The position numbers and the translations under genes were made by a program. Shown in pieces: positions 8,187 to 18,203 of a stretch of 64,000 bases of DNA; within the stretch, counting starts at the first letter, position 1; the number at the start of each line of letters is the position of its first letter. The stretch covers positions 815,001 through 879,000 of the forward strand of contig NZ_CP139707.1 of NCBI RefSeq assembly GCF_034377145.1, written 5' to 3'. The notes below the pieces were generated by a model. That model was not told where the DNA came from. It did not search any database and saw only the letters and a list, made by a program, of their open reading frames with translations. Origin of the DNA: Sulfitobacter sp. OXR-159. GTDB taxonomy: Bacteria; Pseudomonadota; Alphaproteobacteria; Rhodobacterales; Rhodobacteraceae.

Positions 8187-8810
8187 TTAAACGACGGTCG
8201 CTTGGGTCGCGGCGCGCAGCTCGTCCTCGGTCACGCCATCGGCGCATTCAACGATCTTCAGACCGCCTTCGACCACGTCGAGCACGCCAAGGTTCGTGAT
8301 GATCCGGTCAACCACGCCCTTGCCGGTCAGCGGCAGGGTGCATTCCTTTAGCACCTTTGACTCGCCCGCTTTGTTCTGGTGGTCCATCACCACGATGACC
8401 CGTTTGACGCCGGCGACAAGGTCCATCGCGCCGCCCATGCCTTTGACTAGTTTGCCGGGGATCATCCAGTTCGCCAGATCGCCGTTCTCGGCCACTTCCA
8501 TGGCACCGAGGATCGCCGCCGCGATCTTGCCGCCGCGGATCATGCCAAAGGACATGGCGCTGTCGAAATAGGCGGTGCGGCTGAGCTCGGTGATGGTCTG
8601 TTTCCCAGCGTTGATAAGGTCGGGGTCTTCTTCGCCCTCAAAAGGGAAAGGGCCCATGCCCAGCATGCCATTTTCCGACTGCAGGGTGATGTCCTTGTCG
8701 CCAACGTAGTTCGCCACCAGCGTCGGAATCCCGATGCCGAGGTTCACATACATGCCGTCTTCGAGTTCCTCTGCGGCCCGCGCCGCCATCTGATCTCTAT
8801 CCCAAGGCAT
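8187..8810 (-). CDS. scoB: 3-oxoacid CoA-transferase, beta subunit
   Basis: The 207-residue B subunit of a class I CoA-transferase moves CoA between succinyl-CoA and 3-oxoacids such as acetoacetate. It contains the conserved start GIGIPTLVANY and the active-site block SENGMLGMGPFP, whose Glu carries the CoA thioester. Later come IRGGKIAAAILGAMEV and MGGAMDLVAG. Its ATG shares one base with the stop of the A subunit gene upstream, so the two are translationally coupled. The length is normal. Whether the preferred substrate is acetoacetate or 3-oxoadipate cannot be read from sequence alone; the family match favours succinyl-CoA:3-ketoacid transferase. Confidence 0.93.
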   Translation of the reverse strand: MPWDRDQMAARAAEELEDGMYVNLGIGIPTLVANYVGDKDITLQSENGMLGMGPFPFEGEEDPDLINAGKQTITELSRTAYFDSAMSFGMIRGGKIAAAILGAMEVAENGDLANWMIPGKLVKGMGGAMDLVAGVKRVIVVMDHQNKAGESKVLKECTLPLTGKGVVDRIITNLGVLDVVEGGLKIVECADGVTEDELRAATQATVV

Positions 8811-9514
8811 TATGCTTCCTCCCGCTTGCGTGTCGTGACCTTTTCGATGCGCTTTTCGTGATCGCCTTGGATGATGCGATGCACGTAGATGCCCGGCAGG
8901 TGGATTTTATCGGGGTCGAGGCTGCCACGCGGGACGATCTCTTCGACCTCGACGATGCAGACCTTACCGCACATCGCGGCAGGCGGGTTGAAGTTGCGCG
9001 CGGTCTTGCGGAAGACAAGGTTGCCGGTGTCGTCGGCTTTCCACGCTTTCACGATCGACAGATCGGCAAAGATGCCCTCTTCGAGGATGTAATCCTCACC
9101 CCGGAATTGTTTGACCTCTTTGCCCTCGGCGATCTGGGTGCCGACGCCGGTCTTGGTATAGAAACCCGGGATGCCCGCACCGCCCGCGCGCATGCGTTCG
9201 GCCAAAGTGCCTTGGGGATTGAACTCCAACTCCAACTCACCGGAGAGGTACTGGCGCATGAACTCGGCGTTCTCGCCCACGTAGGAGGAGATCATCTTTT
9301 TCACCTGCCGCGATTGCAGCAGAATGCCGATGCCGAAATCATCGACGCCCGCGTTGTTCGACGCAAAGGTGAGGTCTTTGGCCCCGTTTTCCTTTATCGC
9401 CTGCAGCAGCAATTCCGGAATGCCACAAAGGCCAAAGCCCCCCGCGGCGATCAGCATGCCATCCGACAGAACGCCTTCCAGCGCTTCGGCGGCGGATCCA
9501 TAGATTTTGTTCAC
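8810..9514 (-). CDS. scoA: 3-oxoacid CoA-transferase, alpha subunit
   Basis: The 234-residue A subunit of the heteromeric CoA-transferase carries the CoA-binding motif GGFGLCGIPE near residue 25. Other family blocks are SNNAGVDDFGIG, ELEFNPQGTLAERMRAGGAGIPGFYT and NPPAAMCGKVCIVEVEEIV. It works with the beta subunit encoded immediately downstream, in ketone-body or short-chain 3-oxoacid use. The two genes form a simple operon with a one-base overlap. The ATG at 9514 has a GAGGGAGG-like site upstream. Nothing in the sequence suggests damage. Confidence 0.93.
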   Translation of the reverse strand: MNKIYGSAAEALEGVLSDGMLIAAGGFGLCGIPELLLQAIKENGAKDLTFASNNAGVDDFGIGILLQSRQVKKMISSYVGENAEFMRQYLSGELELEFNPQGTLAERMRAGGAGIPGFYTKTGVGTQIAEGKEVKQFRGEDYILEEGIFADLSIVKAWKADDTGNLVFRKTARNFNPPAAMCGKVCIVEVEEIVPRGSLDPDKIHLPGIYVHRIIQGDHEKRIEKVTTRKREEA

Positions 9515-9609
9515 GGGCGACCTCCCTCTGGTTTCGTTGCGCCATATGTGACCCTGCGTCGTCGCAGTGTCAATTACGTGGTGCTACGCAGCGAGGCCGC
9601 CCAGAAGGG

Positions 9610-10197
9610 TCAGATGATACGCACTTGCGTGCCGACGGGGCACATGCCGAAAAGCTCTTCGATCTTCTCGTTATAGAGACCGATGCAGCCGTCCGAGGAG
9701 CGGCGTCCGATCTTGCGCGTGTCATGGGTGCCGTGGATGATATAGGCAGGCCAGCTGAGATACATCGCATGGGTGCCAAGCGGGTTATCGGGGCCGGGCG
9801 GCATGTATTTATAGTGCGGGAAGCGTTCCATCATCGACGCGGTGGGGGTCCAATCGGGGCCCTCTTTCTTGCGCACGATCTCGGTGTAGCCGCGTTTGGT
9901 CAGCTCTTCGGTGGCGGGCACGGAGGTCGGGTAGACCTTGTAGGTCTGGTCGTCGGCGCTCCAATAATGCAGGGCGCGGCTGATGGTGTCGGCCACGATC
10001 GCGCCTTTGCCAAGACTGTCAAAGTGGTCCTGCCAACGCTGCGTGGCAAAGCTCGACGCATTGCGCGAAACAGGGGCTTCGTTGGAAAACTCGCGGGCCG
10101 CTTGGCCAAACTCCTGCGCGCGCAGGATCTGCGGGGTCATCAGCGCCGCACCGCTCGCGGCGATCACGCCACGTCGGGTGAATTTAATGCCTGACAT
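9610..10197 (-). CDS. L,D-transpeptidase (YkuD domain)
   Basis: The 195-residue protein begins MSGIKFTRRGVIAASG, a twin-arginine-type signal peptide, so it is probably exported folded by Tat. The YkuD domain (about 70-193) ends in HGTHDTRKIGRRSSDGCIGL. This holds the catalytic His and Cys of the HxxxxxxxxxxxSxGC(I/V)R-type motif, with an L where many members have R. Such enzymes make 3-3 cross-links in peptidoglycan or attach lipoproteins to it. The gene stands alone between the CoA-transferase pair and topA, with no obvious operon partner. Confidence 0.88.
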   Translation of the reverse strand: MSGIKFTRRGVIAASGAALMTPQILRAQEFGQAAREFSNEAPVSRNASSFATQRWQDHFDSLGKGAIVADTISRALHYWSADDQTYKVYPTSVPATEELTKRGYTEIVRKKEGPDWTPTASMMERFPHYKYMPPGPDNPLGTHAMYLSWPAYIIHGTHDTRKIGRRSSDGCIGLYNEKIEELFGMCPVGTQVRII

Positions 10198-10348
10198 CTA
10201 TCTGCCTTTCATATTGGTCTTGCCGGCTCCCTGATCGGAAAATCGAAGGGAGATGGCAAATCACATATTCATGATGTTGGATGTAAACGCCGCCCACAGG
10301 CGGAACCGCGCCGATCCCCGGCGCGGCCGCTGTGGTCTGGCGGCGTAA

Positions 10349-13021
10349 TTACGCGCTGTCGGCCTTTTTCGCCGCCGGCTTCTTCGCGGCGGGTTTCTTG
10401 GCCGGAGCCTTTTTGGCGGGCGCTTTCTTGGCTGCCGCCTTCTTTGCCGCGGGTTTTTTGGCCGCGGCTTTCTTCGCCGGTGCCTTCTTGGTCGCCGCCT
10501 TGCGTTTGGCGGGGGACTTGGCGAGCTTCTCTTCGATCAACTCGACCGCGCGTTCCATGGTCAGGTCTGCCGGTTCGATCTCTTTCGGGATCGTCGCGTT
10601 GACCTTTTCCCACTTCACGTAAGGCCCGTATTTGCCTTCCATGACATTGACCGCGCCGCCCATATCCGGGTGATCGCCCATCTCGCGGATCGGTTTTGCG
10701 GCCTTGCCACGGCCACCACGGCTGGCAACCTTCTCGGCCAAAAGCTGCACCGCGCGGTTCATGCCCACGGTCCAAACCTCATCGATGCCCTCAAGGTTGG
10801 CATTGGTGCCGCCCCGGTCCGAGGTGCTTTCGGCGTGTTTGATGTAAGGCCCGTAGCGGCCGATATTGGCCCAGACCATCACGCCGTCCTCGGGGTGGGG
10901 GCCGATTTCACGCGGGAGCGACAGCAGCATCACGCCCTGTTCCAGCGTCAAATCCTCGGGCACCCAATCCTTGGGGATCGACTGGCGCGGCGGTTTTTTG
11001 TTTTCCTCGGTCACCGGCCCGCGCTGGACGTAAGGCCCGAAACGGCCCTTGAAAACGCGGATTTCGTCGCCCTGATCCTCACCCAAAAGCTTGCCATCAG
11101 GCGGAATGGCCGAGGCTTCGGCCTCCGGATCGGGCGGGCCAAAGGGGCGGGTGTAACGGCATTCGGGGTAGTTCGAACAGCCGATAAAGGCCCCGCCCGA
11201 GCGCGCTGTGCGCATCGACAGGCGGCCAATCTCGCAATTGGGGCAAAGCCGGGGGTCGCCACCGTCTTCGGTCGGCGGGAAAAGATGGGGCTCGAGCACC
11301 TCATTGATCTTCTCCAAGACCTCGGTGATGCGCAATTCGGATGTTTCTGCAATCGCCGCCGAGAAATCACGCCAGAAGCGACGCAGCACTTCCTTATAGG
11401 CGGCATCGCCCGCGCTGACCTTATCAAGCTGGTCTTCGAGATCGGCGGTGAAATCATAGCCGATGTAGCGGCGGAAGTAATTTTCGAGAAATGCGGTGAC
11501 CAGCCGGCCCTTATCCTCGGGGATCAGACGGTTGCCGTCCTTGCGAACATATTCGCGGTCCTGAATCGTGGTGACGATGCTGGCATAGGTCGAGGGGCGG
11601 CCGATGCCGAGCTCTTCCATGCGTTTAACCAGCGTGGCTTCGGTATAGCGCGGCGGCGGCTGGGTGAAATGCTGCTCGGGGGTGACGGCGCGTTTGTCCA
11701 TCGCGTCGCCTTGGCTGATCTGTGGCAGACGCTTGTCGTCCTCATCGACCACATCATCACGGCCTTCTTCATAGACCCGCAAGAACCCGTCGAACAGCAC
11801 GACCTGACCATTGGCGCGCAGGCCAACCTGACCGTCATCGCTGCCGACCTCAACCGTGGTGCGCTCCAGCCGGGCGCTTTCCATCTGGCAGGCCAGCGTG
11901 CGTTTCCAAATCAGGTCATAAAGCTTCGCCTGATCGGCATCGAGCTTCAGTGTCTTCGCGTCTTTGGTCATATCCGTGGGGCGGATACATTCGTGCGCTT
12001 CCTGAGCGTTTTTCGCTTTGTTTTTATAGATGCGCGGCTCTTTCGGCACGTAATCCGCGCCGAAACGGTCAGCGATCGCATCACGCGCCATGCTCACCGC
12101 TTCGGGCGCCATGTCGATGCCGTCGGTCCGCATGTAGGTGATGTGCCCGGCCTCATAAAGGCGCTGCGCGGTCGACATGGTCTGGCGCGCGCCCATGGAG
12201 AATTTGCGGCTGGCTTCCTGCTGCAGGGTCGAGGTCATGAAAGGGGCCGAGGGGTTGCGGCTGGCCGGTTTCGCCTCGACGTTCATCACTTTCAGCGCGC
12301 GGCTGGTGATCGCCTGCACGGCCATCTCGGCCTGCGTGGCGTCGGCCAGATCGAAGCGATCCAGCTTTTTGCCTGCAAGCGAAACAAGGCGTGTCTCAAA
12401 CTCTTGGCCGCGCGGCGTAGAGAGCAGAGCTTTTACCGACCAGTATTCACGGGCGCGGAAAGCCTCGATCTCCATCTCACGCTCAACGATCAGGCGCAGG
12501 GTGACCGATTGCACACGTCCGGCGGATTTCGCGCCGGGCAGTTTGCGCCAAAGCACGGGAGAGAGGTTGAACCCCACCAGATAGTCCAGCGCGCGGCGGG
12601 CGAGATAGGCCTCGACCAGCGGCATGTCGACCTGACGCGGGTTCTGCATCGCCTCGGTCACGGCCTTTTTGGTGATCTGGTTAAAGACGACGCGGCTAAC
12701 GGGCGTGTCTTTCTTGATCGACTTGCGCTTGGTCAGCGCCTCTTGCAGGTGCCAGCTGATCGCCTCGCCTTCGCGGTCGGGGTCAGTCGCGAGGATCAGT
12801 GCGTTGTCTTTGGCCAGCGCGTCGGCGATGGCTTTGACGTGTTTCTTGCTGTCGGAGGCGACTTCCCATTTCATGTCGAAATCGGCGTCGGTGTCGACCG
12901 ATCCGTCCTTTGGCGGCAAGTCCCGGACGTGGCCGTAAGAGGCGAGAACGGTGTAATCGTCGCCCAGATATTTGTTGATCGTTTTGGCCTTGGCTGGGGA
13001 TTCGACAACGACGACGGGCAT
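10349..13021 (-). CDS. topA: DNA topoisomerase I
   Basis: This is a 890-residue type IA topoisomerase that relaxes negative supercoils. The Toprim domain is at the start ([13 protein letters not shown], then [12 protein letters not shown]), and the active-site tyrosine lies in ITYMRTDG. A four-Cys zinc finger (CPNCEIGRL...GCSNYPEC) and further TopA C-terminal domains follow. The last 60 or so residues are a Lys/Ala/Pro tail made of AAKK, APAKK and PAAKK units, like histone H1, and probably bind DNA non-specifically. The ATG at 13021 was chosen because it matches family N-termini and has AAGG upstream. A GTG at 13033 would add four residues. Confidence 0.97.
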   Translation of the reverse strand: MPVVVVESPAKAKTINKYLGDDYTVLASYGHVRDLPPKDGSVDTDADFDMKWEVASDSKKHVKAIADALAKDNALILATDPDREGEAISWHLQEALTKRKSIKKDTPVSRVVFNQITKKAVTEAMQNPRQVDMPLVEAYLARRALDYLVGFNLSPVLWRKLPGAKSAGRVQSVTLRLIVEREMEIEAFRAREYWSVKALLSTPRGQEFETRLVSLAGKKLDRFDLADATQAEMAVQAITSRALKVMNVEAKPASRNPSAPFMTSTLQQEASRKFSMGARQTMSTAQRLYEAGHITYMRTDGIDMAPEAVSMARDAIADRFGADYVPKEPRIYKNKAKNAQEAHECIRPTDMTKDAKTLKLDADQAKLYDLIWKRTLACQMESARLERTTVEVGSDDGQVGLRANGQVVLFDGFLRVYEEGRDDVVDEDDKRLPQISQGDAMDKRAVTPEQHFTQPPPRYTEATLVKRMEELGIGRPSTYASIVTTIQDREYVRKDGNRLIPEDKGRLVTAFLENYFRRYIGYDFTADLEDQLDKVSAGDAAYKEVLRRFWRDFSAAIAETSELRITEVLEKINEVLEPHLFPPTEDGGDPRLCPNCEIGRLSMRTARSGGAFIGCSNYPECRYTRPFGPPDPEAEASAIPPDGKLLGEDQGDEIRVFKGRFGPYVQRGPVTEENKKPPRQSIPKDWVPEDLTLEQGVMLLSLPREIGPHPEDGVMVWANIGRYGPYIKHAESTSDRGGTNANLEGIDEVWTVGMNRAVQLLAEKVASRGGRGKAAKPIREMGDHPDMGGAVNVMEGKYGPYVKWEKVNATIPKEIEPADLTMERAVELIEEKLAKSPAKRKAATKKAPAKKAAAKKPAAKKAAAKKAPAKKAPAKKPAAKKPAAKKADSA

Positions 13022-13263
13022 AAATACAGGCACCTTAGATCAAAAATGAGGGCGGCTTTGCGCTGTCTCATGTGGGATGGCGGGGGTGTTTGTCAATGCG
13101 GCTGCTGCGGATGAGGGGTTTGGCGCGCAGGGGTTAGGCAGGGCGGATGGGCCGTATTGCCGCTATTGACGGGCGGCTTTCGGCGGCGCCTTGGCCGGGG
13201 CTGTGCCTCGCGGAGGCGCCACGGCGCAGCTATGGTTTGAGCGGGCCGAAATGTGCGACGCCG

Positions 13264-14424
13264 TCAGGCGGAACGGCTTAGCAACCCGCCCGGCTGACGC
13301 TGAATTTCCCCCTCCATCTCAAGATCAAGCAGGGCAGGGGCCACGTCACTGCTGGGCACTTGCAGATCGCGGATCAACTGATCCTCTGCGACCGGGGCGG
13401 GGCCGAGGCGGGCGAGGATCTGCGCGTGGAGCTTTGCGACGGGGCCGCGGTTTGGCGGAGGCGTTTTTGCCCGAAGTGGGGGCGGCGCGGGCTTGCGTCG
13501 GGGTAATTCGGGCCCCTGCGTGGCCAACTCCGGCAAAACCTCCAACACGTCAGCGGCGGAGCGGACCAGCACTGCGCCATCGCGGATCAGCATGTTGCAG
13601 CCCGCCGCGCGCGCGTCCATCGGGTGGCCGGGCACCGCCAGCACGTCGCGCCCCTGATCCAATGCATCGCGTGCGGTGATCAAACTGCCCGAGCGGGCCG
13701 CCGCCTCAACCACCACGGTTGCCCGGCTCAGGCCAGAGATGATGCGGTTGCGGCGTGGGAAATGCCGCGCCATCGGTTGCAGCCCCATTGGTTGCTCTGA
13801 CAGGCGCAGCCCCTGCGCCGCGATCTGTTCCGCCAGTTCTGCATTTTCGCTTGGGTATATAATGTCGACCCCGCCCGCCTGCACGGCGATGGTGCCATGG
13901 GCCAGCGCGGCGGAATGGGCAGCGGCGTCGATGCCCCGCGCAAGGCCGGAGACGACGACAAACCCGGCCTCCCCAAGCTCTGCCGCGAGGGTGCGTGCCA
14001 TGCGAAGCCCAAGCGAGGAGGCATTCCGCGCACCGACCAATGAAATCATAGGCCGGGTGAGGAGGGATGGGTCACCGATCACCCACAAAAAGGGCGGGGC
14101 ATCGTCGAGATCATTCAATAGGTCGGGGTAGGGCGCCTGTCCATGAACCAGCAGCCGTGCCCCGGCGGTGCGGGCGGCATTGAGTTCGGCCTGAACAACC
14201 CCTTCGGGGCAAATGCGATAGTTCGAAATGCCTGCGGCCTGCGCCACTTCGGGCAAGGCGTTCAGCGCATTGATCGCAGAGCCATGTTCATCCAGCAGAC
14301 GCCGGTAGGTGGAAATGCCCACCCTGCGTGAGCGCAACAGACGAAGCCGGGCAAACTGTTCATCTTCCTGGGTGGGTGGGAGTGGGGGGTGAGTGGAAGA
14401 AGGATGTAGGTCCTTGTCAGTCAT
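13264..14424 (-). CDS. dprA: DNA-processing protein DprA
   Basis: The 386-residue DprA/Smf protein binds incoming single-stranded DNA and loads RecA during natural transformation. The N-terminal SAM-like domain (about 20-90) precedes the Rossmann-like core. The core carries SLVGARNASSLG, VVSGLARGIDAAAH, GGVDIIYP and FPRRNRIISGLS, all standard DprA signatures. A C-terminal winged-helix DML1-type domain (about 315-380) is preceded by a Pro-rich linker. The gene is complete and has dprA-typical length for Rhodobacterales. It lies between topA and tldD; the 230 bp to topA hold no gene. Confidence 0.95.
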   Translation of the reverse strand: MTDKDLHPSSTHPPLPPTQEDEQFARLRLLRSRRVGISTYRRLLDEHGSAINALNALPEVAQAAGISNYRICPEGVVQAELNAARTAGARLLVHGQAPYPDLLNDLDDAPPFLWVIGDPSLLTRPMISLVGARNASSLGLRMARTLAAELGEAGFVVVSGLARGIDAAAHSAALAHGTIAVQAGGVDIIYPSENAELAEQIAAQGLRLSEQPMGLQPMARHFPRRNRIISGLSRATVVVEAAARSGSLITARDALDQGRDVLAVPGHPMDARAAGCNMLIRDGAVLVRSAADVLEVLPELATQGPELPRRKPAPPPLRAKTPPPNRGPVAKLHAQILARLGPAPVAEDQLIRDLQVPSSDVAPALLDLEMEGEIQRQPGGLLSRSA

Positions 14425-14520
14425 CCCGAAGCTCCGTCCGTTGCAGAATCAGGTATAGGATTTAGTGCTTAACAACCTATGAATTTTCTCCAACCCATTC
14501 GATTCAACTTAGGCGTGTCG

Positions 14521-15942
14521 TCAGGTCGCGGCCCCGCCCACGGTCAGCCCACCGATCATCAGGGTCGGCTGGCCCACGCCCACCGGCACCCATTGGCCCT
14601 GCTTGCCGCAGTTGCCCATTCCGGGGTCCAGCGTCGGGTCATTTCCGATGGCGCGGATCTGCTGCAGCGCCGTGGCCCCGTCGCCGATCAGCGTGGCCCC
14701 TTTGACCGGCGCGCCGATCTTGCCGTTTTGCACGCGGTAGGCCTCGGTGCAGGAAAATACGAACTTGCCGTTGGTGATATCCACCTGACCGCCACCAAAT
14801 CCGACGGCATAAATCCCATCTTTGAGGTCGGCCACGATGTCCTCCGGTGCCGCATCGCCGCCTAGCATATAGGTGTTGGTCATGCGCGGCATCGGGATAT
14901 GCGCATAGGATTGCCGCCGTCCGTTCCCGGTCGAGGCTCCGCCCATCAGCCGCCCGTTCTGACGGTCCTGCATATAGCCCACCAGCACGCCGTCCTCAAT
15001 CAACACATTGCGCGCCGAGGGGGTGCCCTCGTCATCGACCGAGATCGAGCCGCGTCGGTCGGGGATCGTGCCATCGTCCAGCACGGTCACGCCCTTTGCG
15101 GCGATCTGCTGGCCCATCAGCCCGGCAAAGGCGCTGGAGCCTTTGCGGTTGAAATCGCCCTCCAGCCCGTGGCCGATGGCTTCGTGTAGCAGGATGCCGG
15201 GCCAGCCGGGGCCAAGCACCACGTCCATCACGCCGGCGGGGGCAGGAACGGCTTCGAGGTTCACGCAGGCGATGCGCAGGGCTTCGCGGACCTTGGCCTG
15301 CCAGTCTTCGGGGGCCAACATACCATCAAGCCCAATCCGCCCGCCGCCGCCGACACCGCCGCTCTCGCGGCGACCGTCTTGCTCCACGATGACCGAGACA
15401 TTGACCCGTGTCATCGGGCGCACGTCGCGCACTGAATGCCCCTCAGGGCGGAGGATCTCGACCTCCTGAATGCTGGCGGCAATCGTAGCACTCACCTGAA
15501 CCACGCGGGCATCAAGGCTACGGGCATAGGCGTCGATCTCGCGCAGGGTATCGACCTTGACCGGAAAGGCATGGCCCGCGATCGGGTCTTCGTCCGTATA
15601 AAGCCGCTTGTTGCTGGCCTGCGGAGCATCCGCCCAAGTGCCGCCGCCATCGCCCACCGCCAGCCGCGCCGTTTCTGCCGCGCGGCGCAGGGCGGCTTCG
15701 CTCAGTTCGGTCGAATGGGCATAGCCTGCCACTTCGCCACGCACGGCGCGCAGGCCAAAGCCCTCGGCGGCATCGTAGCTGGCGGTTTTGAGGCGTCCGT
15801 CGTCGAACACCAGCGCCTCTGAGCGGCGGCGTTCGAGGAATAATTCCCCGTCATCGGCACCGGCCACAGCCTCGCGCAGCACGCTCAGAGCGGTTTCTCG
15901 GTCCAGATCGGCCTCGAAGGGGGTGAAATGCGCGCGGCTCAT
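14521..15942 (-). CDS. tldD: Metalloprotease TldD
   Basis: The 473-residue protein belongs to the TldD/PmbA family. It carries the zinc-binding HEAIGHGLEGD motif (HExxxH) at about residue 245. The family blocks VVLGPGWPGILLHEA and DDEGTPSARN are also present. In E. coli, TldD works with TldE/PmbA as a dimeric peptidase that matures microcin B17 and degrades unfolded peptides such as CcdA. The partner gene is not in this window. The length is normal. The gene is a single unit, divergent from the cytochrome oxidase cluster. Confidence 0.95.
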   Translation of the reverse strand: MSRAHFTPFEADLDRETALSVLREAVAGADDGELFLERRRSEALVFDDGRLKTASYDAAEGFGLRAVRGEVAGYAHSTELSEAALRRAAETARLAVGDGGGTWADAPQASNKRLYTDEDPIAGHAFPVKVDTLREIDAYARSLDARVVQVSATIAASIQEVEILRPEGHSVRDVRPMTRVNVSVIVEQDGRRESGGVGGGGRIGLDGMLAPEDWQAKVREALRIACVNLEAVPAPAGVMDVVLGPGWPGILLHEAIGHGLEGDFNRKGSSAFAGLMGQQIAAKGVTVLDDGTIPDRRGSISVDDEGTPSARNVLIEDGVLVGYMQDRQNGRLMGGASTGNGRRQSYAHIPMPRMTNTYMLGGDAAPEDIVADLKDGIYAVGFGGGQVDITNGKFVFSCTEAYRVQNGKIGAPVKGATLIGDGATALQQIRAIGNDPTLDPGMGNCGKQGQWVPVGVGQPTLMIGGLTVGGAAT

Positions 15943-16122
15943 TGGGGGTATCCTTGCTTGCTGTCACAAAACTGTCTCGCGCGGCTCTATGACGCAAGCA
16001 TGTGACTTTATCTTGTAGGCAGAATATGATTGTAAGCACCCAGGATTACAACGGCACCGGATCGCAGCAGCGGTTTGGGGTGCCTTATCGGCTTCTTAAT
16101 GGTCACAAGATCAGGACGACAT

Positions 16123-17040
16123 ATGAAACATCTACTCCCCCTTTCCGGTCTTTTGACCAGCCTTGCCGCCCTGCCTGCATTGGCACAGGACAGCCTGCGC
16201 ATTGACGGGCTTGATGTCATCGGCAGACCTGTTGACGGCGAGACAGGCTTTCAACCCGCTGTGACGCGGTTGGCGCAGGATATTCACGATCTGGATTACC
16301 TGATTCTCGTGATCATCACGCTGATCACCATTTTCGTGACCGGTCTGATCGTCTGGGTCATGATCCGCTACAACAAAAAGCGGAACCCGAACCCCTCGTC
16401 CTTCACGCACCACACCCCGATTGAGATCGCTTGGACGATCCTGCCGATTCTCGTCCTTGTGCTGATCGGTGCCTATTCGCTGCCGATCCTGTTCCGCCAG
16501 CAGGAAATCCCCGAAGCGGACATCACCATCAAGGCGATCGGCAACCAGTGGTACTGGACCTATGAATATGTCGACGAAGAGATTGCCTTTGACAGCTACA
16601 TGATCGGTGCCCCGGCCACGCTGGGTGACGGCGACGAAGATGTGACCCCCTTCGTGTTGAACGACGCGATGGTCGCCAAGCTCGAAGACGAAGGCTATGC
16701 CCGCGAAGACTTCCTGCTGGCCACCGACACATCGGTGGTGATCCCCGTGGGCAAGACCATTGTCGTGCAGGTCACGGCAAGCGACGTGATCCACTCTTGG
16801 ACCATTCCCGCCTTCGGCGTGAAACAGGATGGCGTGCCGGGCCGTTTGGCGGAACTGTGGTTCACCGCCGAACAGGAAGGCGTCTACTTCGGTCAGTGTT
16901 CCGAGCTTTGCGGTCAGGCCCACGCCTATATGCCGATCACCGTCAAAGTCGTCTCGGAAGAGGCCTATGCGGAATGGCTTGGCAACGCCAAGGCGGAATA
17001 TGCGGGCATCGAACAGCCGCTGACCGTCGCCTCTAAGTAA
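16123..17040 (+). CDS. ctaC: Cytochrome c oxidase subunit II
   Basis: The 305-residue protein starts at ATG 16123 behind AGGA and has a signal peptide ending ALAQ. Two membrane helices (about 50-77 and 95-118) are followed by a periplasmic cupredoxin domain. The binuclear CuA site is seen as [16 protein letters not shown], with the upstream His in [10 protein letters not shown]. It takes electrons from cytochrome c. It opens a five-gene aa3 oxidase cluster with ctaB, a small membrane protein, ctaG and ctaE. The subunit I gene of this enzyme is not in the cluster, as is common in Rhodobacterales. An upstream in-frame start at 16075 lacks support. Confidence 0.97.
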   Translation: MKHLLPLSGLLTSLAALPALAQDSLRIDGLDVIGRPVDGETGFQPAVTRLAQDIHDLDYLILVIITLITIFVTGLIVWVMIRYNKKRNPNPSSFTHHTPIEIAWTILPILVLVLIGAYSLPILFRQQEIPEADITIKAIGNQWYWTYEYVDEEIAFDSYMIGAPATLGDGDEDVTPFVLNDAMVAKLEDEGYAREDFLLATDTSVVIPVGKTIVVQVTASDVIHSWTIPAFGVKQDGVPGRLAELWFTAEQEGVYFGQCSELCGQAHAYMPITVKVVSEEAYAEWLGNAKAEYAGIEQPLTVASK

Positions 17041-17048
17041 GCCAGTGC

Positions 17049-17079
17049 CACGGGGCAGGGCGCAGGCCCGTGCCCCGTG
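17049..17079 (+). terminator. Hairpin between ctaC and ctaB
   Basis: CACGGGGCA (17049-17057) pairs with TGCCCCGTG (17071-17079), and GGGC/GCCC can extend the stem inside. Only three T follow. It may weaken transcription from ctaC into the assembly genes, giving more subunit II than assembly factor. Confidence 0.5.
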
Positions 17080-17100
17080 TTTACCCTTGGAAGGTTCGGG

Positions 17101-18036
17101 ATGACTGACATCACCAATACGCCAACACGTGAATACGACGCGCAGCTGGGGGATTACTTCGCCCTGCTGAAACCGCGCGTCATGTCGCTTGTCGTCTTCA
17201 CGGCCTTCGTGGGGCTGTTGGCCGCGCCGGTCTCGGTCAATCCCGTCATCGGCTTTTGCGCGATCTTATTCATCGCCATCGGCGGCGGCGCCTCGGGCGC
17301 GCTCAACATGTGGTGGGATGCCGATATCGACGCGGTGATGCGCCGCACGCGCGGGCGCCCGATCCCCTCGGGCCGGGTCCAACCCGGAGAGGCGCTGACC
17401 CTCGGTGTGGCGCTGTCGGGTCTGTCGGTGATGATGCTGGGCCTGGCGACCAACCTTCTGGCGGGGGGGATGTTGCTCTTTACCATCCTGTTCTACGCCG
17501 TGTTCTACACCATGTGGCTCAAGCGTTTGACGCCGCAGAACATTGTCATCGGCGGCGCCGCCGGGGCCTTTCCGCCGGTGATCGGCTGGGTCGCCGCGAC
17601 GGGCAGCTTCTCGGTCGAGGCATGGCTGATGTTCGCGCTAATCTTCATGTGGACCCCGCCGCATTTCTGGGCGCTGGCGCTCTTCATGCGCTCTGACTAC
17701 GACGATGCCAAAGTGCCCATGCTGACCGTGACCCACGGCCGTCCGGCGACGCGGCTGCACATCTTCGTCTACACGGTTCTGCTGGCCGCACTGGCCATTG
17801 GCACAGCCTTCACCGCCATCGGTGGGATCTTCTACTTCGCCGTGGCGCTGATCTTGAACGCCGCCTTCCTGCTGGGCGCTTACCGCATCTGGAAGCGGGA
17901 CGAGGTCATGGCCGAGGGTGACGATTATGCCGAAGAGCGCAAGTTCTTCCGCCTGTCGCTGGCCTATCTCTTTTTGCACTTCGGGGCGATTCTGGGCGAA
18001 GCCGCCCTGCGTACCTTTGGTTTGGGGGGCTGGTGA
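17101..18036 (+). CDS. ctaB: Protoheme IX farnesyltransferase (heme O synthase)
   Basis: The 311-residue UbiA-family membrane enzyme adds a farnesyl group to heme B to make heme O, the precursor of heme A for the oxidase. The Asp-rich prenyl diphosphate motif is in [15 protein letters not shown] followed by RGRPIPSG near residue 75. The second conserved loop is in [10 protein letters not shown] and [17 protein letters not shown]. About nine membrane segments are expected. The ATG at 17101 has GGAAGG upstream and replaces a longer frame from 17077. The stop overlaps the next start by one base. Confidence 0.96.
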   Translation: MTDITNTPTREYDAQLGDYFALLKPRVMSLVVFTAFVGLLAAPVSVNPVIGFCAILFIAIGGGASGALNMWWDADIDAVMRRTRGRPIPSGRVQPGEALTLGVALSGLSVMMLGLATNLLAGGMLLFTILFYAVFYTMWLKRLTPQNIVIGGAAGAFPPVIGWVAATGSFSVEAWLMFALIFMWTPPHFWALALFMRSDYDDAKVPMLTVTHGRPATRLHIFVYTVLLAALAIGTAFTAIGGIFYFAVALILNAAFLLGAYRIWKRDEVMAEGDDYAEERKFFRLSLAYLFLHFGAILGEAALRTFGLGGW

Positions 18037-18203
18037 TGAGCTTTCGTCCTGAGCATGAACTGCACAAGCGCCGCCGGGGCCGCAATATCGGCGTAGGCCT
18101 GATGCTGGGTGCCTTCGTGGTGCTGATCATGGCGCTGACCTACGTCAAGATCACGCAAACGGATTTTGAATTGCCGGCCAATCAGCGTGAGGTGACCCAG
18201 TAA
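18036..18203 (+). CDS. Small single-pass membrane protein in the oxidase cluster (CoxF-like)
   Basis: This 55-residue frame overlaps the ctaB stop by one base and the ctaG start by one base, so it is very probably translated. It begins [17 protein letters not shown], a basic cytoplasmic segment, followed by one membrane helix (about 18-40, [19 protein letters not shown]) and a short polar tail. Small proteins in this slot between ctaB and ctaG are common in Rhodobacterales and are sometimes called CoxF. The function is unknown; a role in oxidase assembly or a small structural subunit is inferred from the location alone. Confidence 0.85.
   Translation: MSFRPEHELHKRRRGRNIGVGLMLGAFVVLIMALTYVKITQTDFELPANQREVTQ

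Noticed and set aside
10306..10326. Possible terminator after topA
   Set aside because: A 7-bp GC stem is present but no T tract follows on the minus strand; it was not strong enough to list as a feature.
10670..13114. 814-codon plus-strand open frame opposite topA
   Set aside because: It is a shadow of topA. Its translation has no recognisable domain, while topA on the other strand has every expected motif.
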